64,000 nt of DNA. It comes from Saprospiraceae bacterium (GTDB lineage Bacteria; Bacteroidota; Bacteroidia; Chitinophagales; Saprospiraceae). The stretch lies in the NCBI GenBank assembly GCA_027008645.1, contig JALVEE010000219.1:1-64000 (forward strand), read 5' to 3'. How positions within the stretch are numbered: position 1 is the stretch's first letter; every line of letters begins with the position of its first letter. This document shows positions 36,156 through 45,297 of the stretch, one piece after another. The notes below the pieces were generated by a model that was not told the origin of the DNA, searched no databases, and was given only the letters and a program-made list of their open reading frames with translations. A program made the position numbers and the translations under genes.

Positions 36156-37018
36156 TTTGAAACCAAATCCAAGACTCGGAAGCTCAAAGAGATTCCGAAG
36201 CTGATTTAATTTTAGCTAACTTTTTTAAATCCGGCTTCACAATCTTCAGCTGGCTCAGGATTTCTCTTCGTTCAATCCTTCGGCTTCAGCTTGCGAGTCC
36301 TACCTCTCTCATTTGAATGAGATCCCGAAGCTGAATTTGAAACCGAATCCAAGACTCGGAAGCTCGAAGAGATTCCGAAGCTGACTTTGAAACCAAATCC
36401 AAGACTCGGAAGCTCGAAGAGATTCCGAAGCTGACTTAATTTTAGCTAACTTTTTTTCTAATCCGGCTTCACAATCCTTCGGCTGGCTCAGGATTTCTCT
36501 TCGTTCAATCTTCCTACGTCAGCTTGCGAGTCCTACCTCTCTCATTTGAATGAGATTCCGAAGCTGACTTTTGAAACCGAATCCAAGACTCGGAAGCTCG
36601 AAGAGATTCCGAAGCTGACTTAATTTTAGCTAACTTTTTTTCTAATCCGGCTTCACAATCTTCAGCTAGCTCAGGATTTCTCTTCGTTCAATCCTTCGGC
36701 TTCAGCTTGCGAGTCCTACCTCTCTCATTTGAATGAGATTCCGAAGCTGATTTTTGAAACCAAATCCAAGACTCGGAAGCTCGAAGAGATTCCGAAGCTG
36801 ACTTAATCTTAGCTAACTTTTCTTCTAATCCGGCTTCACAATCTTCAGCTAGCTCAGGATTTCTCTTCGTTCAATCCTTCGGCTTCAGCTTGCGAGTCCT
36901 ACCTCTCTCATTTGAAAGAGGTTCCGAAGCTAAATTTGAAACCAAATCCAAGACTCGGAAGCTCGAAGAGATTCCGAAGCTGACTTAATTTTAGCTAACT
37001 TTTTTTCTAATCCGGCTT
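36156..37018. repeat. 183-bp tandem repeat array, about five units
   Basis: Units beginning TTTGAAACC(A/G)AATCCAAG start at 36156, 36336 (a 50-bp partial), 36386, 36570, 36753 and 36935 (half unit ending at about 37018). Full-unit spacings are 184, 183 and 182 bp. Each contains GACTCGGAAGCTC, TCCGAAGCTGA, AATCCGGCTTCACAATC, TTCGGCTTCAGCTTGCGAGTC and a hairpin TCTCATT-TG-AATGAGA. The indels break any reading frame, so the array is non-coding. It ends 8 bp from the stop codon of the secreted nuclease gene. Confidence 0.9.
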
Positions 37019-37025
37019 ATAAAAA

Positions 37026-38741
37026 TTATTTAATATTCTTTTGTACAGCAAAAGGTATAACTCTAACACTGTATTTTTGAGTAGAAATCTTAGCAAAATA
37101 AATTCCTGATTTGAATTTTGAAACATCCAATGATATCGTATTTATCCCCGGGATAAATTTGTGATTAATCGAATAGAGCAATTGTCCGGCTGTATTATAA
37201 ACCACAATTCTTGCTTCTGAAGACAATTTGCTCTTTATTCTGATATTCATTTTATCAGAAGCCGGATTTGGGTAATATTTCAAAATTTCCAAGTCATATT
37301 TACCGGACAATAAATCATCAGTAGCATCATAATTTTTGAAACTAAAATCAACTATTACCGGAAAGTGATCTGAAGCATTGTCCGAATCTTGAGAATTGAG
37401 CTGAAAATCATCAAGCATCTCAGCTTGCATTTTTCTTGTAAATAGTATATATGAATTTTCTTTTTGAAGCACAGAACCTGTATAAATCATATAATCTAAT
37501 CTGCCTTTTGGATAAGAAGAATAATCACTATTCCAAGTAAAACTTGCAGGATAACCAATGGTTAAAGGTCTTGCATCTTCTAAAAACGAGGAATCCCAAT
37601 CAGGTAAAAAATCTGAGCCGTACCTTGAATTATTGCTTATATCCCCCTCGATAAGAGTCTGCCTTTGTCGATTGCTCCCTACAAAGTTCATATCACCCAT
37701 AATTATAATAGGAGTATTTTTTTTCAAGGGTATCGAACCCTTTTGATCTTTAGCCTCTCTGATAAACTGCGCAATAGCATCAACTTCTTTTTGCCTCTTA
37801 CTGTCCTTATCACAACAATAGAGGTGAGCGTTTATTATCAATATATCTTTATTAGCTTTTTTAACCAAAAAAGCAGCGTTTCCCTCAATTGGTTGTGATT
37901 TTGTAATAGGATATTTACTTATTATAATCAAATCAGAACCGATTTTAGCATGATACCAGTTACCTCCGAAATATGATTTTATTTTAGTTCTCATATCAGC
38001 TGAACTATGATTATACACTTCTTGAAAACACAAAATATCCGGACTTGCAGCCTGTATCAGTCTTCTATATGGAGGTTCGTTGAAGAAAAAATTATCTTTC
38101 TCTACATTATAGGACAAAATCCTAAGGTGTTCTTCATTAATCTTATTGATATTCACTGTTGGTGCATTAAAATCAGCATCTTTCATCGTATAAGCAAAGC
38201 CTCCTGTTTCATCTGGGATTTTATCTCCTCCCGCAACATCTTGAAATAAGAATACTTTTATTTTATTGTTGATATTTACAAGATATGATCCTGCTTTGAA
38301 TTTTCTCTTTATTGCCAATTCAAAAGTAGTGGAAGATACAGTCGGGAGAGGTATCAATCCAATGTCAGAATGTTTTAATGTAATTCTGTTTCCATTGCGG
38401 TAGAAAAAACCATAACGTTCACCGAAAAAATATGATATATCGGCACCCATACCATTAATTTTATATCCGGTATCAGAATTATTATCAATATCGATAAATA
38501 AAACAAAATCATTGTCATTTTGCAGGTTTACAAGTTTTCCTGTAGTAAAATTGATATACAAATATTCAGAATCATTGTCAATTGCAAATTTACCAAAATC
38601 AATTCCGTATTTTCCATCATTATTACTGTCAATATATCCGGCACTTACACTACTCCAGTCGTCATAAATACCATCAATAATTATTTGACTTTTTACAGAA
38701 AAAGGAAGTAGTAAAATGAATAAAAACCATTTATATAGCAT
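37026..38741 (-). CDS. Secreted endonuclease/exonuclease/phosphatase-fold protein with T9SS sorting domain
   Basis: The 571-residue protein has a signal peptide (cleavage near SVKSQII), an N-terminal beta domain at about 20-180 resembling CBM9/DOMON-type sugar or haem-binding modules (IDGIYDDWSSVSAGY), and an EEP catalytic domain at about 205-470. Motifs: LRILSYNVEKDN, ILCFQEVYN (metal Glu), INAHLYCCD, IIMGDMNFVGS (Asp/Asn) and DNASDHFPVIVDF (Asp/His). A T9SS type A tail follows (ILKYYPNPASDKMNI). Likely an extracellular nuclease or phosphodiesterase; the substrate is not determined. A tandem repeat array lies just beyond its stop. Confidence 0.85.
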   Translation of the reverse strand: MLYKWFLFILLLPFSVKSQIIIDGIYDDWSSVSAGYIDSNNDGKYGIDFGKFAIDNDSEYLYINFTTGKLVNLQNDNDFVLFIDIDNNSDTGYKINGMGADISYFFGERYGFFYRNGNRITLKHSDIGLIPLPTVSSTTFELAIKRKFKAGSYLVNINNKIKVFLFQDVAGGDKIPDETGGFAYTMKDADFNAPTVNINKINEEHLRILSYNVEKDNFFFNEPPYRRLIQAASPDILCFQEVYNHSSADMRTKIKSYFGGNWYHAKIGSDLIIISKYPITKSQPIEGNAAFLVKKANKDILIINAHLYCCDKDSKRQKEVDAIAQFIREAKDQKGSIPLKKNTPIIIMGDMNFVGSNRQRQTLIEGDISNNSRYGSDFLPDWDSSFLEDARPLTIGYPASFTWNSDYSSYPKGRLDYMIYTGSVLQKENSYILFTRKMQAEMLDDFQLNSQDSDNASDHFPVIVDFSFKNYDATDDLLSGKYDLEILKYYPNPASDKMNIRIKSKLSSEARIVVYNTAGQLLYSINHKFIPGINTISLDVSKFKSGIYFAKISTQKYSVRVIPFAVQKNIK

Positions 38742-38853
38742 AAACTAATTGTTAATTTTTATAAAAGAACACCAAAGTTATAATCTTATTTTGCATTTAT
38801 ATAACAAATATGCATCAAATTGAGTTATTAAAATCAGAAAACAAAAATACTAT

Positions 38854-40083
38854 ATGAAGTTTTTTTCTGCAATGACTATGTTTTTATTGGTTCAAATATT
38901 GGGATTTGGACAAGGGCATGTTATTCATTTAAGGAATCCGTCTTTCGAAAGTTTTCCGGCTCAAGGTACTGACAAACCTTTCTTTTTACCCGGCTGGGGT
39001 GATTGTGCTCCATATTATTTTAGAAATGAAACCCCACCTGATATTCATTCCGGGGAATCGGATTTCTTTGGAGTTCACAAATTACCGATTGACGGAAATA
39101 CTTTTGTAGGAATGGTCACCCGTGGAGGAAATGAGACCTGGGAAATGATTTCACAGAGATTAAGTTCCGCTCTCTTACCTGATAAATGTTATGAGTTCAA
39201 GATAATGCTTGCCAGGGCAGACCAATATTTGAGCAAGGAAAAAAGAGACACTTCACGTTTTTACAATTTCAATAAACCGGTGAAATTGAGAATTTGGGGC
39301 GGTGTATCTGCTTGCAGGAAAACACAACTATTGGCTGAATCGGATCCGGTAATGAATACAGATTGGAAAGAATACACCTTTAGATTTAAACCAAAGGAAC
39401 TATACACATATATATTATTTGAAGTTTTTTATAAAACACCGGTTTTGATTCCTTACAATGGAAATATATTGTTGGATAATGCCGGCGATATTGTGGAAAT
39501 ACCTTGTCCTAACGATGACTTGTTAGCTTCGGTAGATATAGCAGTACCATCAACCAAAATAAAAAAGGAATTGCCTGAAACAAGGAAACCATCTATTACA
39601 AAACCTGTAAAAAACAGACCCAAAAAAGAAAATACAGCAATCGTAAGCAAACCTGCTGAAAATGCCATTGTTACCAACACACATAAAAACAAGCCGAAAA
39701 TATTGAAAAAGTTGAATAAAAATTCAATATCTATCGGACAAACCATCAAAATTAATAAATTGTATTTTGAAGCAGATAGTGCCAACTTGAAAGAAGATTC
39801 TTATGAGGTATTGGATGAGATATACGATTTTCTTAAGGAGAATCCTAATGTCATAATAGAAATTGGGGGACATACAAATGGATTACCCTCCAATGATTTC
39901 TGCAACAGACTATCAACAGCCAGAGCCAAAACCGTAGCTGATTACCTAAAGGCTAAAGGAATACCTGACTATAGAATTAAGTACAAGGGCTATGGCAAAT
40001 CAAAACCCTTATATTCCAACAAAACCCTTTTCGGTCGTAGAAAAAACCAAAGAGTAGAAATCAAAATATTAAGGATTAATTGA
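38854..40083 (+). CDS. OmpA-family protein with N-terminal carbohydrate-binding-like domain
   Basis: The 409-residue protein has a signal peptide (cleavage near GFGQGHV). Residues about 22-215 look like a jelly-roll module (LRNPSFESFPAQ, a start common to CBM-like folds). A Lys/Pro-rich linker (about 225-285) leads to an OmpA-like peptidoglycan-binding domain at about 295-409 (LYFEADSANLKEDSYEVL, IEIGGHTNGLPSND, RLSTARAKTVADYLKAKGI). It should sit in the outer membrane or periplasm and hold peptidoglycan. It is convergent with the next gene, with one base between the two stop codons. Confidence 0.85.
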   Translation: MKFFSAMTMFLLVQILGFGQGHVIHLRNPSFESFPAQGTDKPFFLPGWGDCAPYYFRNETPPDIHSGESDFFGVHKLPIDGNTFVGMVTRGGNETWEMISQRLSSALLPDKCYEFKIMLARADQYLSKEKRDTSRFYNFNKPVKLRIWGGVSACRKTQLLAESDPVMNTDWKEYTFRFKPKELYTYILFEVFYKTPVLIPYNGNILLDNAGDIVEIPCPNDDLLASVDIAVPSTKIKKELPETRKPSITKPVKNRPKKENTAIVSKPAENAIVTNTHKNKPKILKKLNKNSISIGQTIKINKLYFEADSANLKEDSYEVLDEIYDFLKENPNVIIEIGGHTNGLPSNDFCNRLSTARAKTVADYLKAKGIPDYRIKYKGYGKSKPLYSNKTLFGRRKNQRVEIKILRIN

Positions 40084-40084
40084 T

Positions 40085-41089
40085 TTATTTCAAATCCAAC
40101 AAAAATCCTATTGTAAAGTTAGCATCCCAATCAAAAACATACTGGTCACAACCGGTAGCATCTTGAATCGCTTTGTAGATATTGATTCCTGCTTCCATTT
40201 TAGCACCTTCGACCTTATAATCTTTTGGTGCTTTTAGAACCGTGTATCTTTCCTTGCCATTTCTTACTTCTTTTGCCAATTTGAAAGGTACACCTCCTAT
40301 CATAAAACACACATCGGTTCTTTTACTTGGAATCATCTTGGCCTTATTATAAACATCCCGGTAAGCGGTTTTGGCATTTACATTATTCTTGTAGTACTTT
40401 GCACCATAAGTCTCCAATCCCTTTATTGAGCCATCATTTTGAACCCAAGATATTTTGGTATTACCCGAACCTATATCCACTACAAATGCAGTAGCTTTAT
40501 ATCTTGTTGGCAATACCGATTTGAGGGCATATCTCGCTTCTTGCTCCGGAGTGACCGTATTGACAACATAATTCATGTTTTTTAACTCTTGGATGATTTT
40601 TTTTGTGGAATTGACTTTCATCGCACCTGAACTCACCACAAAATGTATATCCCTGCCGTTCACACCATAATCTAATATATTGGTAATATATTTTTTTAGT
40701 CCTCCTCTTATATCGGCTGCGGAAGCCATATTGTCATACACAAGGCTATTACCCCATTCCGCTTTTTTCAACTCCCAGTTTTTGTTTTTATCAATATTCA
40801 CAATAAAACTATTAAAACCTGATGCTCCTAATTCGACCACTCCCTTAAGTTTTCCGTTTTTTGGTTTTGTAGGAGTATAAGTAAAAGCTTTTCTGCTTGA
40901 AGAGTGCGAAATAGTAGTGGTATGTGATGTATTATCATTTGTCTTATGCTCTACCTTTTGTTCCGTAGTAGTCGAATCAGGGCTATTATCCGAAAATTTT
41001 GGTAAAAACTTTTGGAATAAAAAGAAAAGCGCTACCATTACTACCAATACTATCAATAGTTTTGAGAAAGTTGTTAATCTTGTGGACAT
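40085..41089 (-). CDS. Membrane-anchored ASKHA-fold protein, Ppx/GppA-like
   Basis: The 334-residue protein has an N-terminal membrane segment (about 8-28, LLIVLVVMVALFFLF), a Ser/Thr-rich linker to about residue 75, then an ASKHA-type domain: phosphate-1-like GVVELGASGFNSFIV, and later FVVDIGSGNTKISWV, typical of the two nucleotide-binding strands in Ppx/GppA and actin-like ATPases. The segment VNTVTPEQEARYAL recalls the EEEA motif of exopolyphosphatases. The domain should be outside the cytoplasm if the anchor is N-in, which is odd for a nucleotide-binding fold. Function unknown. Confidence 0.65.
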   Translation of the reverse strand: MSTRLTTFSKLLIVLVVMVALFFLFQKFLPKFSDNSPDSTTTEQKVEHKTNDNTSHTTTISHSSSRKAFTYTPTKPKNGKLKGVVELGASGFNSFIVNIDKNKNWELKKAEWGNSLVYDNMASAADIRGGLKKYITNILDYGVNGRDIHFVVSSGAMKVNSTKKIIQELKNMNYVVNTVTPEQEARYALKSVLPTRYKATAFVVDIGSGNTKISWVQNDGSIKGLETYGAKYYKNNVNAKTAYRDVYNKAKMIPSKRTDVCFMIGGVPFKLAKEVRNGKERYTVLKAPKDYKVEGAKMEAGINIYKAIQDATGCDQYVFDWDANFTIGFLLDLK

Positions 41090-41179
41090 AATATTATTAT
41101 TTTAATTATTTGAGTAATATTTTCATACGTTTTTCTGACTTTTTCACATAATGTAAGTCACTTGAATACTAATACATTT

Positions 41180-41271
41180 AGGCGTATTTCATTTTTTCGC
41201 TTTACCCATTGCTTTCCCCTCTGACTCCTAAAGGAGAATCAACCCACAACGCGAACAAATGAAATGCACTT
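41180..41271. mobile_element. MITE copy B
   Basis: 92 bp, starting AGGCGTATTTCATTTTTTCG and ending GCGAACAAATGAAATGCACTT. The core shares CTCTGACTCCTAAAGGA and ACCCA blocks with copy A (8660-8750) in the same positions. No 8-bp target duplication is visible, so it is older or one flank has decayed. It lies 65 bp beyond the rnc stop and upstream of the ASKHA-protein gene. Confidence 0.75.
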
Positions 41272-41336
41272 TAAGGTAATCGAACAAATGTACGATATTT
41301 GGAAATAAAAATATAAGTATTTGGTTGAAATTTTTA

Positions 41337-42086
41337 TTAGAACCTATTCATTTCAGGTTTAGAGTTATTTATTTTCAGTTTATTCATTGCCAATAAGGAA
41401 GCCTTTTGTTCTGCGGATTTCTTATTATATGCTTCGGATTCACAGATTTTTTTATTGTCAATCATCAAGGCTATCTTAAAAAAGTCTCTACCGTTTATTT
41501 TCTCCTTTTCATGAAGCGAGTAGTCTATGCTTTTCCCGTTTTTTTGTGCCCATTCGAGTAATTGACTTTTGTAATTGTCGTCGTGATTCTCCAGAGCTTT
41601 GATGTCTATTTGATTCCGGAGAATATTCCTGACAATAAATCTTTGGGTTTTTTTATATCCTATATCCAAATAAATCGCACCCACCAAGGCTTCAAGAGCA
41701 TTGCCCGCCATTGACCTACTCACTTTTCCAACTGCATATTCGGCCAATATTTTATCAAGTCCCATTTTTTGTGAGACTTCATTTAGCGTTTTTCTCTTGA
41801 CTATTTTGGATCTCATCTTTGTGAGAAATCCCTCATCTCTCAGAGGATATTTTTTAAATAAATACTCACCTACGACGACGCTTAAGACAGCATCTCCCAG
41901 ATACTCCAACCTTTCATTTGTAAATTTGTATTTGCTGTTGCTTTCCTGATAAGATTTATGCAGAAAAGCCAATTCGTATAAATACAACTTCTTCGGTATA
42001 AACCCGAGAATATCGTATAGTTTATACGCCAATTGTTTATTTTTTGAAAAATAAAGATTATACCTTTTCCTAATATATCCAACCAC
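41337..42086 (-). CDS. rnc: Ribonuclease III
   Basis: The 249-residue endonuclease cleaves double-stranded RNA, including rRNA precursors. The RNase III signature is NERLEYLGDAVLSVVVGEYL (about residues 57-76), with a second acidic metal site in MAGNALEALVGAIYLDIGY. A double-stranded RNA-binding domain covers about 172-240 (YKSQLLEWAQKNGKSIDYSL ... SAEQKASLLAMNKL). It follows fabF by 3 bp on the same strand; the fabF-rnc pair is conserved in Bacteroidota. The short N-terminal extension (MVGYIRKRYNLYFSKNKQLA) is normal for the phylum. Confidence 0.95.
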   Translation of the reverse strand: MVGYIRKRYNLYFSKNKQLAYKLYDILGFIPKKLYLYELAFLHKSYQESNSKYKFTNERLEYLGDAVLSVVVGEYLFKKYPLRDEGFLTKMRSKIVKRKTLNEVSQKMGLDKILAEYAVGKVSRSMAGNALEALVGAIYLDIGYKKTQRFIVRNILRNQIDIKALENHDDNYKSQLLEWAQKNGKSIDYSLHEKEKINGRDFFKIALMIDNKKICESEAYNKKSAEQKASLLAMNKLKINNSKPEMNRF

Positions 42087-42089
42087 TAT

Positions 42090-43337
42090 TTACTCACTAT
42101 ATTTTTTTAAAACAATAGAAGAATTATGCCCACCAAAACCAAATGTATTACTCAAAGCAATCTCTACATTTCTTTCCTGAGGCACATTGAATGTCAAATT
42201 CAATTTTGAATCTATCTTTGGGTCATCCTCAAAATGATTTATCGTTGGTGGAATCAAGGAATCATTGATAGCAAAGATAGAAGCGATTGCCTCAACAGCT
42301 CCTGCCGCACCCAATAGATGCCCCGTCATAGATTTAGTAGAACTAATGTTCATTTTATATGCGTACTCTTTGAATAGCTTTTTTATAGCCAGAGTCTCAG
42401 CTATATCTCCTAAGGGAGTCGATGTACCGTGGACATTGATATAATCTACATCCGTAACATCTATATTTGCATCTTCAATAGCTGTTTTCATCACCTGCAT
42501 AGCACCGTTGCCCTCAGGATGTGGAGCAGTGATATGATATGCATCGGCAGACATTGCTGCGCCAATGATTTCAGCATGTATTTTTGCGCCTCTCTTTATA
42601 GCGTGTTCGTATTCTTCCAATACCAAGACACCGGAACCTTCTCCCAATACAAAACCATCCCTACCGAGGTCAAAAGGTCTAGACGCGATTTTGGGATCAT
42701 CATTTCTTTGAGATAAAGCTTTCATTGAGCTAAAACCACCAATCGCAGTACGTGTAACCGCTGCTTCCGACCCGCCCGAAATCATAATATCCGCTTTACC
42801 AAACCGTATATAATCAAACGAATTGGCTATAGCCATAGATGCTGATGCACACGCGGCAACCGTAGCATAATTGATTCCGGTAAATCCGTATTTTATAGAT
42901 ATATGACCGGGTACTATATCGGGGATTAATTTTGGAATAAGAAAGGGACTGAACTTTGGTCCCGCACCTCTAAGAACATCTTTAGTGACCTCTTTTTCGA
43001 ATGTATCAAAACCACCAATACCACTTCCCATAATCACTCCCGCTCTTGTCAAGTCAATCTTATCCAAATCAAGTCCGGAATCCTGCATTGCTTCTTCAGC
43101 TGCAACAAGCGCATACTGTGAAAACGGATCCAGTTTTCTCCAAACTTTGCGGTCTAAATAATCATCCGGATTGAAGTTTTTTAGCTCACAAGCAAACTTT
43201 GTTTTAAATTCAGATATATCAAAATAAGTAATGAAATCGGCTCCCGAAACACCATTAAAAAGGCTTTCCTTATATTCCTTTATATTGTTACCAATGGGTG
43301 TCAAGGCTCCTATTCCTGTAACTACTACTCTTCTCAT
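42090..43337 (-). CDS. fabF: Beta-ketoacyl-ACP synthase II (FabF)
   Basis: The 415-residue condensing enzyme elongates fatty acids on acyl carrier protein. The catalytic Cys is in VAACASASMAIANS, and the two His lie in NVHGTSTPLGD and SMTGHLLGAAGAVEA; the C-terminal FGFGGHNSSIVLKK is canonical. I chose the ATG at 43337 (MRRVVVTGIGALTPIG) over the in-frame ATG at 43358. It is co-directional with rnc (3 bp). The acyl carrier protein gene that often precedes fabF is absent; instead a divergent acyl-CoA ligase gene lies upstream. Confidence 0.96.
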   Translation of the reverse strand: MRRVVVTGIGALTPIGNNIKEYKESLFNGVSGADFITYFDISEFKTKFACELKNFNPDDYLDRKVWRKLDPFSQYALVAAEEAMQDSGLDLDKIDLTRAGVIMGSGIGGFDTFEKEVTKDVLRGAGPKFSPFLIPKLIPDIVPGHISIKYGFTGINYATVAACASASMAIANSFDYIRFGKADIMISGGSEAAVTRTAIGGFSSMKALSQRNDDPKIASRPFDLGRDGFVLGEGSGVLVLEEYEHAIKRGAKIHAEIIGAAMSADAYHITAPHPEGNGAMQVMKTAIEDANIDVTDVDYINVHGTSTPLGDIAETLAIKKLFKEYAYKMNISSTKSMTGHLLGAAGAVEAIASIFAINDSLIPPTINHFEDDPKIDSKLNLTFNVPQERNVEIALSNTFGFGGHNSSIVLKKYSE

Positions 43338-43355
43338 ACTTTTTGTTTTGAGGAA

Positions 43356-43363
43356 CAAAAATA
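43356..43363 (-). promoter_or_regulatory. -7 box of fabF
   Basis: On the minus strand TATTTTTG matches TAnnTTTG exactly, 18 nt upstream of the ATG at 43337. It supports the shorter fabF start because the longer one would begin inside the promoter. No clear -33 element. Confidence 0.4.
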
Positions 43364-43401
43364 GTATTTTTTCTATTTTTAGCCGAGTTTTTTTAAGTTT
43401 A

Positions 43402-43433
43402 TTTGAGATATTAAAATTTCTTTTGTACCTTGC
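43402..43433 (+). promoter_or_regulatory. Bacteroidota-type promoter of the acyl-CoA ligase gene
   Basis: TTTG at 43402-43405 and TACCTTGC at 43426-43433 (close to TAnnTTTG) are spaced by 20 bp, the usual distance between the -33 and -7 elements in this phylum. The ATG lies 37 nt downstream at 43471. Confidence 0.5.
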
Positions 43434-43470
43434 TGAACGATTTTTTTAGAAAATTTTTAAAAAGACTGAA

Positions 43471-45153
43471 ATGGAAAACAATAACGACATTTACGAAAAA
43501 AGAATTTGGTTAAATGAATATTCACCGGGAATTCCTGCTAATATTGATACAAATGAATATCCGACTGTACTTGGATTTATCAATGAGCAATTAAAAAAAT
43601 ATGCAGACTCCCCCGGATATTACAATATGGGGAAATGGCTAACATTTAAGCAGGTAGATACTTATTCCGACAATCTTGCAGCATATCTTCATTATAGGGG
43701 ACTTAAACCCGGAGATAAAGTTGCGATTATGATGCCCAATATTTTGCAATCCGTTATTTCAATTTTCGGTGTAATTAAAGCAGGTTTGGTCGTGGTAAAT
43801 ACCAATCCGCTATATACGCCAAGAGAGATGAAACATCAGTTTACCGATTCCGGAGCAAAAGCCATTATTATAGCAGATATGTTTGCTGCTAATCTCGAAA
43901 AAATAATCGCAGAGACAGATATCGATGTTGTCATCACAACAAGCCTTGGAGATATGCTTGGAGGTTTGAAAGGCGGAATGGTGAATTTTGTTGTTAAGAA
44001 TATCAAGAAAATGGTGCCAAAATACAATTTACCAAATTCAGTGAAATTCAAAACAGCCTTGAAAGAGGGGAAGAATAAATCTATAAAAGAGTTTTCTCAA
44101 GGCCCTGATGATTTCATCTTTCTTCAATATACGGGAGGTACAACCGGCGTATCAAAAGGAGCGATGCTCACGAATAAAAATATCGTTGCAAATATGCTCC
44201 AGATTAAATATATAATGCAAGGCACTTTGAAAGAAGAAGAAGAAATAATTTTAACCGCACTTCCACTTTATCACATATTTGCATTGACAGTTAATCTTAT
44301 GGCTATGTTAGCCCTTGGAGTAAAAAATGTTTTGGTCACAAACGCCAGAGATTTGGATTCCGTTGTTAAGGAATTCAAAACTCATAAGATATCGGTTTTT
44401 TCAGGCGTAAACACACTTTTCAATGCATTATTACACAATAAAGGATTCCAAGAACTCGATTTCTCTCCATTCAAAATAGTAGTGGCAGGCGGAATGGCTT
44501 TGCAAGATACAGTTGCCAATAAATGGAAAGACCTGACAGGATTGGTAATCGCTGAGGGATACGGATTGACAGAAAGCTCTCCGGTAGCATCTGTAAATCC
44601 TGTGGACGGCAATGCGAAAATAGGAACAATAGGTATCCCCGTACCATCCACATATATGAAGATAGTCAATGATAAAGGCGAAGCCGTACCTGTGGGTGAA
44701 TCCGGAGAAATTTTGATAAAAGGCCCTCAGGTAATGAAAGGCTATTACAATAGACAAGATGAAACAGATAAAGTCCTAAAGGACGGTTGGCTTTATACCG
44801 GTGATATCGGTAAAATGTTTGAAAATGGATATTTCAAAATCGTTGACAGGATGAAAGATATGATTTTGGTTTCAGGATTCAATGTATATCCCAATGAAAT
44901 AGAAGAGGTAGTAGCATCCCATCCAAAAGTATTGGAGGCAGCCGCAATCGGCATACCAAATGAAAAATCAGGAGAGGTCGTGAAAATATTTGTTGTAAAA
45001 AAGGACAAATCTCTTAAAGAAAAAGAACTAATCGACTATTGTAGAAAAAACCTTACTGCATACAAAGTACCTAAAGAAGTAGAATTCAGAAAAGAACTTC
45101 CTAAATCTAATGTCGGTAAGATTCTGAGAAGATTGCTACGAGAGGACAAGTAG
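43471..45153 (+). CDS. fadD: Long-chain fatty acid-CoA ligase
   Basis: The 560-residue AMP-forming enzyme activates fatty acids with ATP and CoA. Motifs: the phosphate loop LQYTGGTTGVSKGAM near residue 225, the aromatic/acyl-site EGYGLTESSPVAS, the hinge YTGDIGKMFENGYFKIVDRMKDM and the adenylation lysine in PKSNVGKILRRLLRE at the C-terminus. The sequence around FNVYPNEIEEVVASHPKVLEAAAIG is typical of FadD. It has its own promoter and is divergent from fabF, placing fatty-acid activation beside synthesis. Confidence 0.92.
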   Translation: MENNNDIYEKRIWLNEYSPGIPANIDTNEYPTVLGFINEQLKKYADSPGYYNMGKWLTFKQVDTYSDNLAAYLHYRGLKPGDKVAIMMPNILQSVISIFGVIKAGLVVVNTNPLYTPREMKHQFTDSGAKAIIIADMFAANLEKIIAETDIDVVITTSLGDMLGGLKGGMVNFVVKNIKKMVPKYNLPNSVKFKTALKEGKNKSIKEFSQGPDDFIFLQYTGGTTGVSKGAMLTNKNIVANMLQIKYIMQGTLKEEEEIILTALPLYHIFALTVNLMAMLALGVKNVLVTNARDLDSVVKEFKTHKISVFSGVNTLFNALLHNKGFQELDFSPFKIVVAGGMALQDTVANKWKDLTGLVIAEGYGLTESSPVASVNPVDGNAKIGTIGIPVPSTYMKIVNDKGEAVPVGESGEILIKGPQVMKGYYNRQDETDKVLKDGWLYTGDIGKMFENGYFKIVDRMKDMILVSGFNVYPNEIEEVVASHPKVLEAAAIGIPNEKSGEVVKIFVVKKDKSLKEKELIDYCRKNLTAYKVPKEVEFRKELPKSNVGKILRRLLREDK

Positions 45154-45266
45154 GGGTTTTGTCTCATACGGTTACTATGTGGATATGGTTGATAGAGGGG
45201 TACATAATGCGGGTTAAAAGCCAGCAAGTACACTATATGATATATAAGTAGTGATAGGAAAAATGC

Positions 45267-45297
45267 TAATATTTTCGAAATTAAAAATACCAATGCT
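45267..45297 (+). repeat. Duplicated leader, copy 1
   Basis: The 31 bases directly before this start codon (TAATATTTTCGAAATTAAAA and following) are repeated in 30 of 31 positions before the paralogue at 47008. The segment probably holds the -7 region and 5' leader, copied along with the gene. Confidence 0.7.

Noticed and set aside
36156-37018. Repeat protein gene in the 183-bp array
   Set aside because: 183 is a multiple of three, but actual unit spacings of 184, 183 and 182 and the 50-bp partial unit break every frame.
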